A DNA stretch of 64,000 nucleotides from Rhizobium sp. AQ_MP (GTDB lineage Bacteria; Pseudomonadota; Alphaproteobacteria; Rhizobiales; Rhizobiaceae). The notes beneath the pieces are model-generated. The model searched no databases. It was not told the DNA's origin and was given only the letters and a program-made list of their open reading frames with translations. This document shows, piece after piece, positions 1 to 8,429 of the stretch. The stretch lies in assembly GCF_014237835.1 (NCBI RefSeq), contig NZ_JACJVI010000004.1, forward strand, positions 62,001 through 126,000. The letters are read 5' to 3'. Every line of letters starts with the position of its first letter. Within the stretch, counting starts at the first letter, position 1. The position numbers were made by a program, and so were the translations under genes.

Positions 1-1
1 G

Positions 2-490
2 GCGAGCCTGCAATATCGTTACGAGGACTTCTCCAACACCAAGTCGCGCCGGACTGCGGAGCTGCAAAGCGGCAACCGGTTCGACGGACAGGTTTCGTGG
101 ACACACAATTTCACTGAGGATTTCAGCCTGACGGGGCGCATTCTCGCAACCCGGCGGGAAGCGAGGACCGGCTATCTTGCGGGGACGGAAATCGGCGGCG
201 CAATCGCCGGCACCTACCGCTATGCCGCTTTGCTCGGGGACGGTCCGGCCTGGATCACCGGACTGGAAGCGGCCGTCACTGAGCGCCGCTACGACGATCC
301 GGACACGATGATCAATGCCTCGCAAAGCCAGCGCGACAAGGAGTTCAGCCTGAACTTCAGGCAGATCATGCCCTTCACCGAGCAGGCAGCCCTGGTGATG
401 GAGGCCGGGTATCGCAAGGTCCGGTCGAACTATGACATCAAGGCCTTCGACAACATTTCCCTGTCGATCGGCATCCAGGCGGCATTTTAG
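2..490 (+). CDS. Outer-membrane beta-barrel protein, C-terminal part (Slam/DUF560-like)
   Basis: The gene begins before the window; the frame is open from base 2 to the TAG at 488-490, giving 162 residues. The visible part is a run of alternating polar/hydrophobic strands with many Arg, Tyr and Gly residues, and it ends in Phe, as expected of a protein inserted by the BAM machinery. The end (an SNYD segment, then about 15 residues to the final Phe) resembles the last strands of surface lipoprotein assembly modifier (Slam) barrels, but this is recognition by eye. Ten bases separate it from the next gene, a secreted protein with a barrel-like C-terminus, which would suit a Slam/substrate pair. 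Any N-terminal TPR domain lies outside the window. Confidence 0.55.
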   Translation, partial: ASLQYRYEDFSNTKSRRTAELQSGNRFDGQVSWTHNFTEDFSLTGRILATRREARTGYLAGTEIGGAIAGTYRYAALLGDGPAWITGLEAAVTERRYDDPDTMINASQSQRDKEFSLNFRQIMPFTEQAALVMEAGYRKVRSNYDIKAFDNISLSIGIQAAF

Positions 491-500
491 GAGCATCCCG

Positions 501-3173
501 ATGAAGCCAAGGTCCCGTCGTATCCTGCTTGCCGCGTCTGCAGCACTTTTGGTCATCGCGCCCCATTTGGCGCTGGCGGAAACCGATGTGGCGGGTGTAA
601 CCGCTGCCGTCAATCCGGATGCCACCGCAATCGACGGTTCCGGGCGGACGAGACTGGTTTCGCTCGGCGATCCCGTGATCCGCAATCACCGCATTGAAAC
701 AAGCGGTGCCGGTCTGGTGCAGATCCTGCTGGCTGACGGCACGTCGTTCACGGTCGGGCCGAATTCCTCCGTGGTGATCGACAGCTTCGTCTACGATCCG
801 GAGAAAAACACCGCTTCTCTGGCGGCGACCATGACCAAGGGCGCGCTGCGCTTCATTGGCGGCAGGGCATCCAAGGCCAGCGGCAACGTCAAGATCAACA
901 CGCCGATCGGCACGGCCGGTATCCGTGGGGCGGTGGTCGATATCAACCTCGGCGGTCAGGCGCCCGATGGTCAAACGCTGCCGCCGCATCTGACGCTGGT
1001 CTATGGCAACGAGGTGCAGCTGACCGGCAACGGAGCACCACAACGGCTGTTCCAGCAAGGGTTCTCGATCGTCGCCGGCGAGGGACAGCCGCGCATCCAG
1101 CGGACACCACCGCAATGGGTCAGCGGGCTGCAACAAGTTCTGGCCGGTCGCCCGGGCCAGACCGGTGGCGCGACCAACACGCCGACAGAACAGACTGTTG
1201 CGAGCAGCCCGATCGCCCAGAGCAATTCGGCTCAACTGCCATCGGAAAATGCTATCCCTGTTCCCACACCACGGCCGGTCGCCGCAGCGCCGGTGGAAGA
1301 CGTGGCGGGCAATTCGCAACGGGATGTCGGACCGCGGTTGCAGGTGTCAAGTAGCGGCGGCAGCGGCAGCGGCAGCGGCGGCAGCGGCGGCAGCGGCGGC
1401 AGCGGCGGCAGCGGCGGCAGCGGCGGCAGCAGCGGCAGCGGCGGCAGCGGCGGCAGCGGCGGCAGCGGCGGCAGCGGCGGCAGCGGCGGCAGCGGCGGCG
1501 GCAATAACAATGGCGACCTGCCGACTGCAGTTTCGGTGCTCTCGCCGAAGGATACGGGCGGCGGCGGTGGCTCACCTCCGTCACCCGGGGGTGGCTCCGG
1601 CAACCTGCGACTTGGCGAGGCGCGGGGGACGCTCGTTCGCAAAACCGACGGAAGCCTGAGCGGCACCGACAACGCAGGCAACACCTTTGCTCTGCCGGCG
1701 CTGTCCTCCACGAACACATTGACCAGGCGGACAATGTCAGGCCAGGTGAACGGGGCGGCGGTGACGGGTACGGCCTTTACCGGAAGTGGCGGATTTTTCA
1801 CCTATGGCCTGGCAGCCCAGAACGGCGCACCGCAAGCCTTCTATGTGGTTGGCGGCACACCGGCCGTCGCGAGCACGACGCTTTCGACGGCGCAAATTCT
1901 TTCCTACGTCGTGCAACCGGACCTGCTTGCTGCGCTGACCAATGGTGACGGCGTCACAATCCCGTTCACCGGCAGCTTCACCAACACCGCAGAAGCCGTG
2001 GCGAGCCATCTTCTCGTCGGTGGGGTGAGCGGTGGCAACAGCACCATTATCGGACGCGCGCTGCAGGCCTCGCTAGTCATCAGCGGCACGGGTGCCGGGC
2101 AAACCAGTGCGATCAACGTGTTCGGCGGCAGAGTCGATGCCCTGGATGGCGGGGGATACGGCCTCGTCGCCTCGACGGCGGGATCGAGCCGGGCCAATGC
2201 AGCCGATGCCGCCCAGAATGGCCAAGGCAAGGCCGGGAGCATTGGCTCCACCGCCGGGAAGGATCACTTCCTCGGTGCAAACGGCGAGTATCTGGTGATC
2301 GGATCGGGATCGATCGGTGCAACACAGTTCGGCTCTCCTGCTCCCGTCTATCAAGGATATGAGCAGGTGCATGTCGCAAGCCGTGACGATGCGGCAACGG
2401 TCTCGAGCAGCCGCACTTTCAACGGGCAGGTTGGCGGCTTTTCCTCCGCCGTGATCCGGCAGTGGGGCAGCAACAATCTCACGCGCGGCAGCTTCAGCCT
2501 CAACTTCGACAATGCTGCGGGCACATTCACGGGAGGCATCAGCACGGGCGGCGGCAGCTACTTTGCCGAGTTCTATGACGAGGCAGACCGATCCTATCTG
2601 TCCGACCAATTGATGGCCGGAACCAATTCAAAGGACGGCGCCTACATGGTTTCGTCTGCCGTCGTGCCGGCAAAGATCTTCAACAACAATACCAGCTCCG
2701 CCATCTGCAATGCCTGTGACTTCATGACCTGGGGCTGGTGGGGCCGAAATATCTATGGCGAAGTGAACTACACGGCTCATCTCGGCAACTGGATCATCGG
2801 CAAGCAACCGGAGAACAGCGCCCTGCCGATATCCGGTACGGCGTCCTACAACGGCAATGCTGTTGGTACTGTGGTCAACGGAGGCGCTCAATACATCGCC
2901 ACGGGAACGATGACCTCGACGATGGATTTCGGTGCGCGCTCCGGTACCGTTTCCGTTTCCAACTATGACAGCAAGAGCTTCAGCGCCGCGGTCAACTTCG
3001 GCACCAACGCGGCGACTTTCAGCGGCAACGTGTCGAGCGGTGTCGCCTCGGGCAGCGTCAGTGGCGCCTTCGCTTCCAATGGCACAGATCCCGTCAAGGG
3101 CATCATGGGCAACTTCACCGCCAACGACAACGCCGGCTGGTCCTCCACCGGCGTCTTCGCCGGCAGTCGTTAA
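501..3173 (+). CDS. Secreted FecR-domain protein with Gly/Ser linker and TbpB-like C-terminal barrel
   Basis: 890 residues from ATG 501; a longer reading from base 432 would overlap the preceding gene and hide the signal peptide. Residues 1-26 are a signal peptide (RSRR, hydrophobic core, ALA cleavage site) with no lipobox Cys. Residues ~45-150 form a FecR domain (GDPVIRNHRIETSGAG start, then GTAGIRGA). Residues ~284-334 are an almost pure Gly-Gly-Ser linker. The last ~140 residues are Gly/Ser/Thr/Asn-rich strands ending in GVFAGSR, like the C-lobe barrel of transferrin-binding-protein-like proteins. FecR domains in isolated secreted proteins probably bind ligands or peptidoglycan; the role here is unknown. 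Flanked by an outer-membrane barrel gene and a CHASE2 cyclase 8 bases downstream, probably one operon. Confidence 0.75.
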   Translation: MKPRSRRILLAASAALLVIAPHLALAETDVAGVTAAVNPDATAIDGSGRTRLVSLGDPVIRNHRIETSGAGLVQILLADGTSFTVGPNSSVVIDSFVYDPEKNTASLAATMTKGALRFIGGRASKASGNVKINTPIGTAGIRGAVVDINLGGQAPDGQTLPPHLTLVYGNEVQLTGNGAPQRLFQQGFSIVAGEGQPRIQRTPPQWVSGLQQVLAGRPGQTGGATNTPTEQTVASSPIAQSNSAQLPSENAIPVPTPRPVAAAPVEDVAGNSQRDVGPRLQVSSSGGSGSGSGGSGGSGGSGGSGGSGGSSGSGGSGGSGGSGGSGGSGGSGGGNNNGDLPTAVSVLSPKDTGGGGGSPPSPGGGSGNLRLGEARGTLVRKTDGSLSGTDNAGNTFALPALSSTNTLTRRTMSGQVNGAAVTGTAFTGSGGFFTYGLAAQNGAPQAFYVVGGTPAVASTTLSTAQILSYVVQPDLLAALTNGDGVTIPFTGSFTNTAEAVASHLLVGGVSGGNSTIIGRALQASLVISGTGAGQTSAINVFGGRVDALDGGGYGLVASTAGSSRANAADAAQNGQGKAGSIGSTAGKDHFLGANGEYLVIGSGSIGATQFGSPAPVYQGYEQVHVASRDDAATVSSSRTFNGQVGGFSSAVIRQWGSNNLTRGSFSLNFDNAAGTFTGGISTGGGSYFAEFYDEADRSYLSDQLMAGTNSKDGAYMVSSAVVPAKIFNNNTSSAICNACDFMTWGWWGRNIYGEVNYTAHLGNWIIGKQPENSALPISGTASYNGNAVGTVVNGGAQYIATGTMTSTMDFGARSGTVSVSNYDSKSFSAAVNFGTNAATFSGNVSSGVASGSVSGAFASNGTDPVKGIMGNFTANDNAGWSSTGVFAGSR
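1351..1503 (+). repeat. In-frame tandem repeat coding (Gly-Gly-Ser)n
   Basis: About 150 bases of AGCGGCGGC units (9-base period, with a few AGCGGC variants near the ends) lie inside the FecR-domain gene. They encode a flexible linker between the FecR part and the C-terminal barrel. Units are multiples of three, so gain or loss of copies changes linker length without a frameshift. The opposite strand gives spurious Pro- and Arg-rich ORFs. Confidence 0.9.
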
Positions 3174-3181
3174 GCCTCACG

Positions 3182-5383
3182 ATGGTCGCAACGAAACCCA
3201 GCCTTCGCCGCCTCTCCTCCTCGCAGCGCCGCCGGCTTGCCGTCATCCTTGCCGGCATGGCGGCGCTTCTGGCCGTCATCTTCGGTCAAGCAGCCTTCGC
3301 CCCCCAGGCTTTTCGGCTGACGGCGCTGGTCTTCGACGCCTATCAGCTGATCAAGCCACGCGCGGCGACCGATCCACCGGTTGCGGTCATCGATATCGAC
3401 GAGGCCTCGATCGGCAAGCTCGGACAGTGGCCTTGGTCGCGCAGCACGGTGGCGGGGATCGTGACGCAGGCGAGCGGGCTCGGGGCAGCCGCAATCGGCT
3501 TCGACATCGTGTTTTCCGAACCGGACAGAACGGCACCCGCGCGACTCGTCGATGAGATGCGGCGGCAGGGGGTGGCGATCGAGGTGGGGGCCGATCTGCC
3601 CGATCCGGATGCCGAACTGGCCGACGCGGTCGCGTCCAATCCGGTGGCGCTCGGCATTGCACTCAGCAACGAAACCTCAGCGAAAGCACCGGATCCCAAG
3701 GCCGGATTCTCGTTTCTCGGGCCCGACCCCAAGGCGCGCCTCACCCCCTATGCGGGTTCGCTATCCAACCTGTCCGCTCTGACCGACAGGGCAACCGCGA
3801 TGGGTTACTTCTCCTTCCCGCCGACGCCAGACAACATCATCCGCCGTTTCCCTCTGGTCTCCTTGAGCGGTTCCCGGCTATACCCGGCGCTATCGATCGA
3901 GACGCTCAGGATGGCGCAGCAGGAAGGTTCGTTCATCCTGCGCTCGGCCGGAACGGAAGAAGGCGCGGCTTTCACCGATCTCAGGGTTGGGGCCCTCGAC
4001 GTCCCCGTTTCGGCCGACGGCGAGATCTGGATCTATTACTCCGGCCTGCCGAACATGCCGGTGATCTCGGCCGCCGATTTCTTTGATCCGGCCAAGTCCG
4101 ATTGGCTGGCCGGACAGATCCAGGGACGCATCCTGCTGGTCGGTACCAGTGCGGTCGGGCTGCGGGATATCGTGGCGACGCCGGTCGATCCGGCCATGCC
4201 GGGCGTCAAGGTGCACGCCGAAATCATCGACCAGATCGCAAGCGGCGTGTTTCTCCAGCGGCCCGACTGGATCATCGGGGCGGAACGGGCGGCGGCGATC
4301 GTCGCCGGGCTGATCCTGCTTGCGGTTCTTGCAACCGCCACCCCTGCCCTTTCCGTGGTGACAGCCCTGTTGCTTGCGACACTCGTGACCGGCGGTTCCT
4401 GGATGGCTTTTTCGCAGGCACTGACACTCTTCGACCCGCTGCTGCCGCTCGCCGGTCTCGGCGCCGTGCTGCTGACCGCGCTGCCGCTGCTCCTCATGCT
4501 CACCCACCGCGAGAAGCGCTTCGTGCGCGAAAGCTTCGGGCGCTATCTCTCGCCGACGCTGGTCGAGCGCCTCTCTGAAAATCCAGAGAGCCTGACACTG
4601 GGCGGAGAGGACAGGGAACTCACCATCCTGTTCTCCGACATCCGTGGCTTCACCACCCTTTCGGAGAAGATGACCCCGACTGAGCTGACCAGGCTGCTCA
4701 ACAACTTCCTGACGCCGATGACCGACGTGCTTCTCAAGCGCGAGGCGACCATCGACAAATATATCGGCGACGCGATCATGGCCTTCTGGAATGCGCCACT
4801 CGACATAGCCGAGCATCCGCAGAAAGCCTGTCTGGCCGCCCTCGACATGGTTTCGGCTCTCGACCGGCTCAATCGCGAGAGCGGCATAGAGCTCAAGATC
4901 GGCATCGGACTGAACACCGGGATGGCCTGTGTCGGCAATCTCGGCTCCGACCAGCGCTTCAGCTACTCCTGCCTCGGCGACAGCGTCAATCTCGCCTCCC
5001 GTGTCGAGGGCATGACCAAGCTTTACGAGGTCTCGATCCTCGCAACCGAAGAGGTGCGGGCGGGCACGACGGAACTCGTTTTCGCGGAAGTGGACCGGGT
5101 GCGCGTGGTCGGCCGCAAGGCGCCCGTCACGCTCCATGCACTGATCGGGCTCGCCAATGCACAGCCCGAGGAGCACTCCGATCTCCTCAAATCCCATGCG
5201 GCTTTCATCGCGGCCTGGCAGTCGGGAGATTTCGGCGCAGCGCGCGCCCTGCTGAAAGATCTGCTGGCGCTGCCACCGAACCCGCTCTCGGGCGCGCACA
5301 GGCTCTATCGCGAGCGGCTTGCCATGCTGCCAGACACGGCTGCAGACGATTGGGACGGGGTGTTCACCGCAAGCAGCAAGTAG
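3182..5383 (+). CDS. CHASE2-domain class III adenylate/guanylate cyclase
   Basis: 733 residues. Order: TM helix ~19-41, periplasmic CHASE2 sensor ~45-340 (IDIDEASIGKLGQWPWSR is the typical start), three TM helices ~366-445, then a cytoplasmic class III cyclase ~475-650. Both metal Asp sites are visible (FSDIRGFT and DKYIGDAI), the Lys of DKYIGD that reads the base is present, and GDSVNLASRVEG carries the transition-state Asn and Arg. The second base-reading position, usually Asp or Thr before the GD, is Ser/Cys (YSCLGD), so ATP rather than GTP preference is likely but not certain. It makes a cyclic nucleotide in response to an envelope signal. It starts 8 bases after the FecR-domain gene and ends 5 bases from a convergent transporter that has a cNMP-binding domain. 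Confidence 0.9.
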   Translation: MVATKPSLRRLSSSQRRRLAVILAGMAALLAVIFGQAAFAPQAFRLTALVFDAYQLIKPRAATDPPVAVIDIDEASIGKLGQWPWSRSTVAGIVTQASGLGAAAIGFDIVFSEPDRTAPARLVDEMRRQGVAIEVGADLPDPDAELADAVASNPVALGIALSNETSAKAPDPKAGFSFLGPDPKARLTPYAGSLSNLSALTDRATAMGYFSFPPTPDNIIRRFPLVSLSGSRLYPALSIETLRMAQQEGSFILRSAGTEEGAAFTDLRVGALDVPVSADGEIWIYYSGLPNMPVISAADFFDPAKSDWLAGQIQGRILLVGTSAVGLRDIVATPVDPAMPGVKVHAEIIDQIASGVFLQRPDWIIGAERAAAIVAGLILLAVLATATPALSVVTALLLATLVTGGSWMAFSQALTLFDPLLPLAGLGAVLLTALPLLLMLTHREKRFVRESFGRYLSPTLVERLSENPESLTLGGEDRELTILFSDIRGFTTLSEKMTPTELTRLLNNFLTPMTDVLLKREATIDKYIGDAIMAFWNAPLDIAEHPQKACLAALDMVSALDRLNRESGIELKIGIGLNTGMACVGNLGSDQRFSYSCLGDSVNLASRVEGMTKLYEVSILATEEVRAGTTELVFAEVDRVRVVGRKAPVTLHALIGLANAQPEEHSDLLKSHAAFIAAWQSGDFGAARALLKDLLALPPNPLSGAHRLYRERLAMLPDTAADDWDGVFTASSK

Positions 5384-5388
5384 TGGTC

Positions 5389-7659
5389 TCACTCGTGCAG
5401 CGACTGGACGACGCGGTTGGCGATGGTCAGGCGTTCGGCCAGTGTGGTGGCGCAGAGGCGGTGGACAAGGAGCGCGAGCTCGGGGTCTGCCTGTTCGAAA
5501 TAGCGCAGCTGACGTCTGGCCAGACGGTAGACCGTCGAGGGGACTTCGGCGACGACATCAGCCGTGCGTACGCCCCCGCGATAGATGGCGATTTCGCCCA
5601 GCACCACGCCGGGCTTGACCGTTCTCAAACGCAGGCGCTTGCCGTTGGCGAGCATGGCTTCCACCTTGGCACGGCCCGTCCAGAGCAGGAAGAGATCGTC
5701 GCCCGGTTCGCCCGCCCGGATGAAGCGGTCACCCGGCTGCAGGCGGATTTCCTCCATCGAGGCGACCAGATCCTTCAACCGAGCACTCGGCCCGATGGTC
5801 TTGGCGAAATAGTCCTCGATATCCTGCCAGGTCTCCTCCCGGCTGATTGCGGCGATCAGGCGCTCCTCGCAGCGCTCCAGGGCATGGTCGAGATCCCGTT
5901 CGCACCCTACAGCCGGGTCGCAGACGAAATCGATCCCGTTTCGGGCCAGAACCTGCTCGATCTCTGGCGAGAGGCTGCTGAAGATCAGTTCGACGTCGCT
6001 GCCAGCGAGCAGGTTGCGGATCTTGGCGAAGGTGGCCGCAGCGGCCGCATCCATGCCGCTGACACGGCGGAAATCGATGACGACGAAGCGCAGCGACAGG
6101 CGGCCGCGATCCTGCTGGCGGCGGCGTATCGCCTCGATGATCTGTTCCGCCGTGCCGAAGAAGAGGAATTCCTGAAGCTCCAGAACCTGGACCTGTTCGC
6201 CCTCCAGCTCGATCAGGCTGTTTTCTGCCGGCGGGCGGTCGATGCTGCTCTTGCGCTCGCGCAGCGAGGCATCGACGCGAATGACGGAAAGACGAGCGTA
6301 GTTGTAGACGAAGGTGACGATGGACAGGCCAAGACCGAGCGCCATGCCGCCCATGAAACCGAAAACGGCCATGCCGAGCGGAATGGCGAGAACGACGAGC
6401 CATTCCATGCGCGGCAACTGCCTGCGCGTGCGCCAGAGCCAGTCGTGGATGAGTTCGACACCAAGCGCAATCATCAGGCCGGCCGCAACGAAGGTCGGCA
6501 TGGCGCCCGCAAGTTCTCCCGCGAACGGCAGCATCAGCGCGAGCATCAATGCAGTGGCAATACCGACGGATCGGGCCTTCGCACCCATGCGGTTGGCCAG
6601 CAGCGTCATGGACAGACCGGTAAATCCCGGTGCACCACCGAAGCCGCCAGCCACGATGTTGGCGATGCCCGTCGTGCGCAGTTCGGCATCTGCATCGATC
6701 TCCTGTCGGGTCGCAACCTCCAGGCCACTGGTGTTGAGCAGGAGCCCGACCATGCCGAGAAGCGCCACGGAAATGATGGCCGGCAAAACATGAAGCACCA
6801 CCGACCAATCGGCCGCGGTGACGACCTCGACCGGATTCGGGAGGGCAAAACCCTGATCCGCAGGCATGGCGGGGAGCCACTGCATCGCCCTTGCCTGTTC
6901 GCTCTCGACGCCGATCACCGCCAGCATGGCATAAAAGAGGATCCCACCGCCGAGCAGAACCAGCGGCATGGTGAGCGGGCTCGTCGAGCGGCGCAGGGCA
7001 AAGACCATGACGATCGAGAAGACAACTGCGACATAGAGATTGGCTAGCGCCTGCTGGCCCTCTGGCCTTACGAGAAGATCCACGAGGTTGCGGTCGCCGA
7101 TCATCATCATGACAGCCCCCTGGATGAGCAGCCAGCCCGAGCCGGCGAGGAAACCGGCAACGACCGGATAGGGCATGAAACGGACCAGCCGTCCGAAACG
7201 GCAGAGGCCGAAGAGCCAGAAGACCGCACCGGTGACCACCGCACTCGACCCGAGGATGGCAAAGGCGGTGGCGACCTTGACCTCGTCGGGCGCGAAATCG
7301 AGATGCACGGTTGCCGTTGCGATTGCGGTGGCCAAGATGGCGATGCTGGCTTCCTGCACCTGGCCGATGCTGGAGGGATAGCGGCTGCGCAGCGCAATCC
7401 ACAGAGCCATGACGATGCTGGATAGCAGGATGACGCCGACGCCCCATGTAAAGCCGGCGGCCAGCGGCCCGGCGAAGATCAGCGCAGCAAAGGCAATGCT
7501 GGTGCCAAGACCATCGATCCCGGCAATCATCGCGAAAAGCATGGGAGCGAGGAACGGGGTCGCGGAGCGGAGGACCGGGATACGCCATGTCCGCCGTCGC
7601 GGGCTGGCATCGACCGGGGCCTTGCGATCCGGAGCGGGCGCTGCATTGTGGATGTTCAC
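5389..7659 (-). CDS. SulP-family anion transporter with STAS and cyclic-nucleotide-binding domains
   Basis: About 756 residues from GTG 7659, chosen because CAGGT lies just upstream; a TTG at 7764 would add 35 unconvincing residues. The first ~420 residues are 10-12 membrane helices of the SLC26/SulP fold (inorganic anion transport, often sulfate or bicarbonate). Residues ~440-560 are a STAS domain (FRRVSGMDAAAAATF). Residues ~620-740 are a CRP-like cNMP domain; its phosphate-binding cassette is recognisable (VLGEIAIYRGGVRTADV, with the Glu and the Arg that hold the cyclic phosphate). Transport is therefore probably gated by a cyclic nucleotide, and a cyclase gene lies tail to tail with a 5-base gap. 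The substrate cannot be told from sequence. Confidence 0.88.
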   Translation of the reverse strand: MNIHNAAPAPDRKAPVDASPRRRTWRIPVLRSATPFLAPMLFAMIAGIDGLGTSIAFAALIFAGPLAAGFTWGVGVILLSSIVMALWIALRSRYPSSIGQVQEASIAILATAIATATVHLDFAPDEVKVATAFAILGSSAVVTGAVFWLFGLCRFGRLVRFMPYPVVAGFLAGSGWLLIQGAVMMMIGDRNLVDLLVRPEGQQALANLYVAVVFSIVMVFALRRSTSPLTMPLVLLGGGILFYAMLAVIGVESEQARAMQWLPAMPADQGFALPNPVEVVTAADWSVVLHVLPAIISVALLGMVGLLLNTSGLEVATRQEIDADAELRTTGIANIVAGGFGGAPGFTGLSMTLLANRMGAKARSVGIATALMLALMLPFAGELAGAMPTFVAAGLMIALGVELIHDWLWRTRRQLPRMEWLVVLAIPLGMAVFGFMGGMALGLGLSIVTFVYNYARLSVIRVDASLRERKSSIDRPPAENSLIELEGEQVQVLELQEFLFFGTAEQIIEAIRRRQQDRGRLSLRFVVIDFRRVSGMDAAAAATFAKIRNLLAGSDVELIFSSLSPEIEQVLARNGIDFVCDPAVGCERDLDHALERCEERLIAAISREETWQDIEDYFAKTIGPSARLKDLVASMEEIRLQPGDRFIRAGEPGDDLFLLWTGRAKVEAMLANGKRLRLRTVKPGVVLGEIAIYRGGVRTADVVAEVPSTVYRLARRQLRYFEQADPELALLVHRLCATTLAERLTIANRVVQSLHE

Positions 7660-7855
7660 GGGGTTACCTGCTGGACAAGCTGGAATTCGTCGGGTCTGTG
7701 GCCTTCCGATGCTTGGTAGACCCGGCCTTTGCGCGCGGCAACGCAGCGCTCCAGATCGGCCCAAACTTGGCCGTCTGTAGAGGGTTAAGGTGACGATAAA
7801 CTCTGGAAAACCCTTCAGTTTCAGGGAGACTGCCGGCGCGCTGTACGCGGGCCCG

Positions 7856-8347
7856 TCACTTGCGTTTCGCCTGCAATACGGCTGTGCCGAGACGCTCGAC
7901 GGCGCGGCGGAGGTTCTCGTCTTCGATGCCCTCCATCATCGCTGCCAGGCGTTTTGCCTTTTCGCCTTCGAGCTTGCGGATGCGAGGCCTGGTGCTTGCG
8001 ACCGAGACCGGCTTCTGGACGATGCGGACCTGGCCGATTGCGGGGTAGCCGAAGAAGCCGTTGATGCGGGCGATCAGCTCGCCCTGGGCATGGGAGAGGA
8101 AGAGCGCGCGGGCGCCTTCGCAGGCGATCGTCAGCACGCCTGGGCGGTGGCCACCATCTTCGGGCAGATCGGAGCGGCGGGGCCAGGCGATCTTTTCCGG
8201 CCGCGTGCAATCGGCAAAGCCCTCCCCGACGATGTCTTCCCAGGAGCCGAGCAGCGCCGTGTTGATGCCGGCGCGGCGCGCCAGCACCGGGTCGACGATG
8301 CCGTTGGCGATCTCGGCGATCTGGTTTGCGCCCTTGAAGGTGGCCAT
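7856..8347 (-). CDS. DUF721 (DciA-like) domain protein
   Basis: 163 residues from ATG 8347 (MATFKGANQIAEIANGIVDPVLARRAG); a longer frame to 8482 overlaps the divergent mutY start. The core (LGSWEDIVGEGFADCTRPEKI, then GVLTIACEGARALFLSHAQGELIARIN) is the DUF721 pattern. The family includes DciA, the helicase loader/operator of bacteria without DnaC. The tail is basic (RPRIRKLEGEKAKR, QAKRK), fitting nucleic-acid binding. It is divergent from mutY with about 80 bases between starts. Confidence 0.8.
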   Translation of the reverse strand: MATFKGANQIAEIANGIVDPVLARRAGINTALLGSWEDIVGEGFADCTRPEKIAWPRRSDLPEDGGHRPGVLTIACEGARALFLSHAQGELIARINGFFGYPAIGQVRIVQKPVSVASTRPRIRKLEGEKAKRLAAMMEGIEDENLRRAVERLGTAVLQAKRK

Positions 8348-8429
8348 GGCGTCTGGGGATCCTTCACATCGGCCCTTGAACGGGCGACTGCTTTGGCCAG
8401 ATATAGGCCATCCGCCCCTCTTTCCGCAA

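Noticed and set aside
1351..1503. Repeat array that could be mistaken for a CRISPR or minisatellite
   Set aside because: Units are 9 bases with no spacers and lie in frame within a gene.
1165..1801. Long Ala-rich (+) and Pro/Arg-rich (-) open frames over the Gly/Ser tract
   Set aside because: They are shifted or antisense readings of a 9-base GC repeat inside the FecR-domain gene; they have no ribosome sites and no complexity outside the repeat.
5350..7047. 565-residue open frame opposite the SulP gene
   Set aside because: Antisense shadow of a high-GC coding strand; the SulP, STAS and cNMP domains on the minus strand are unmistakable.
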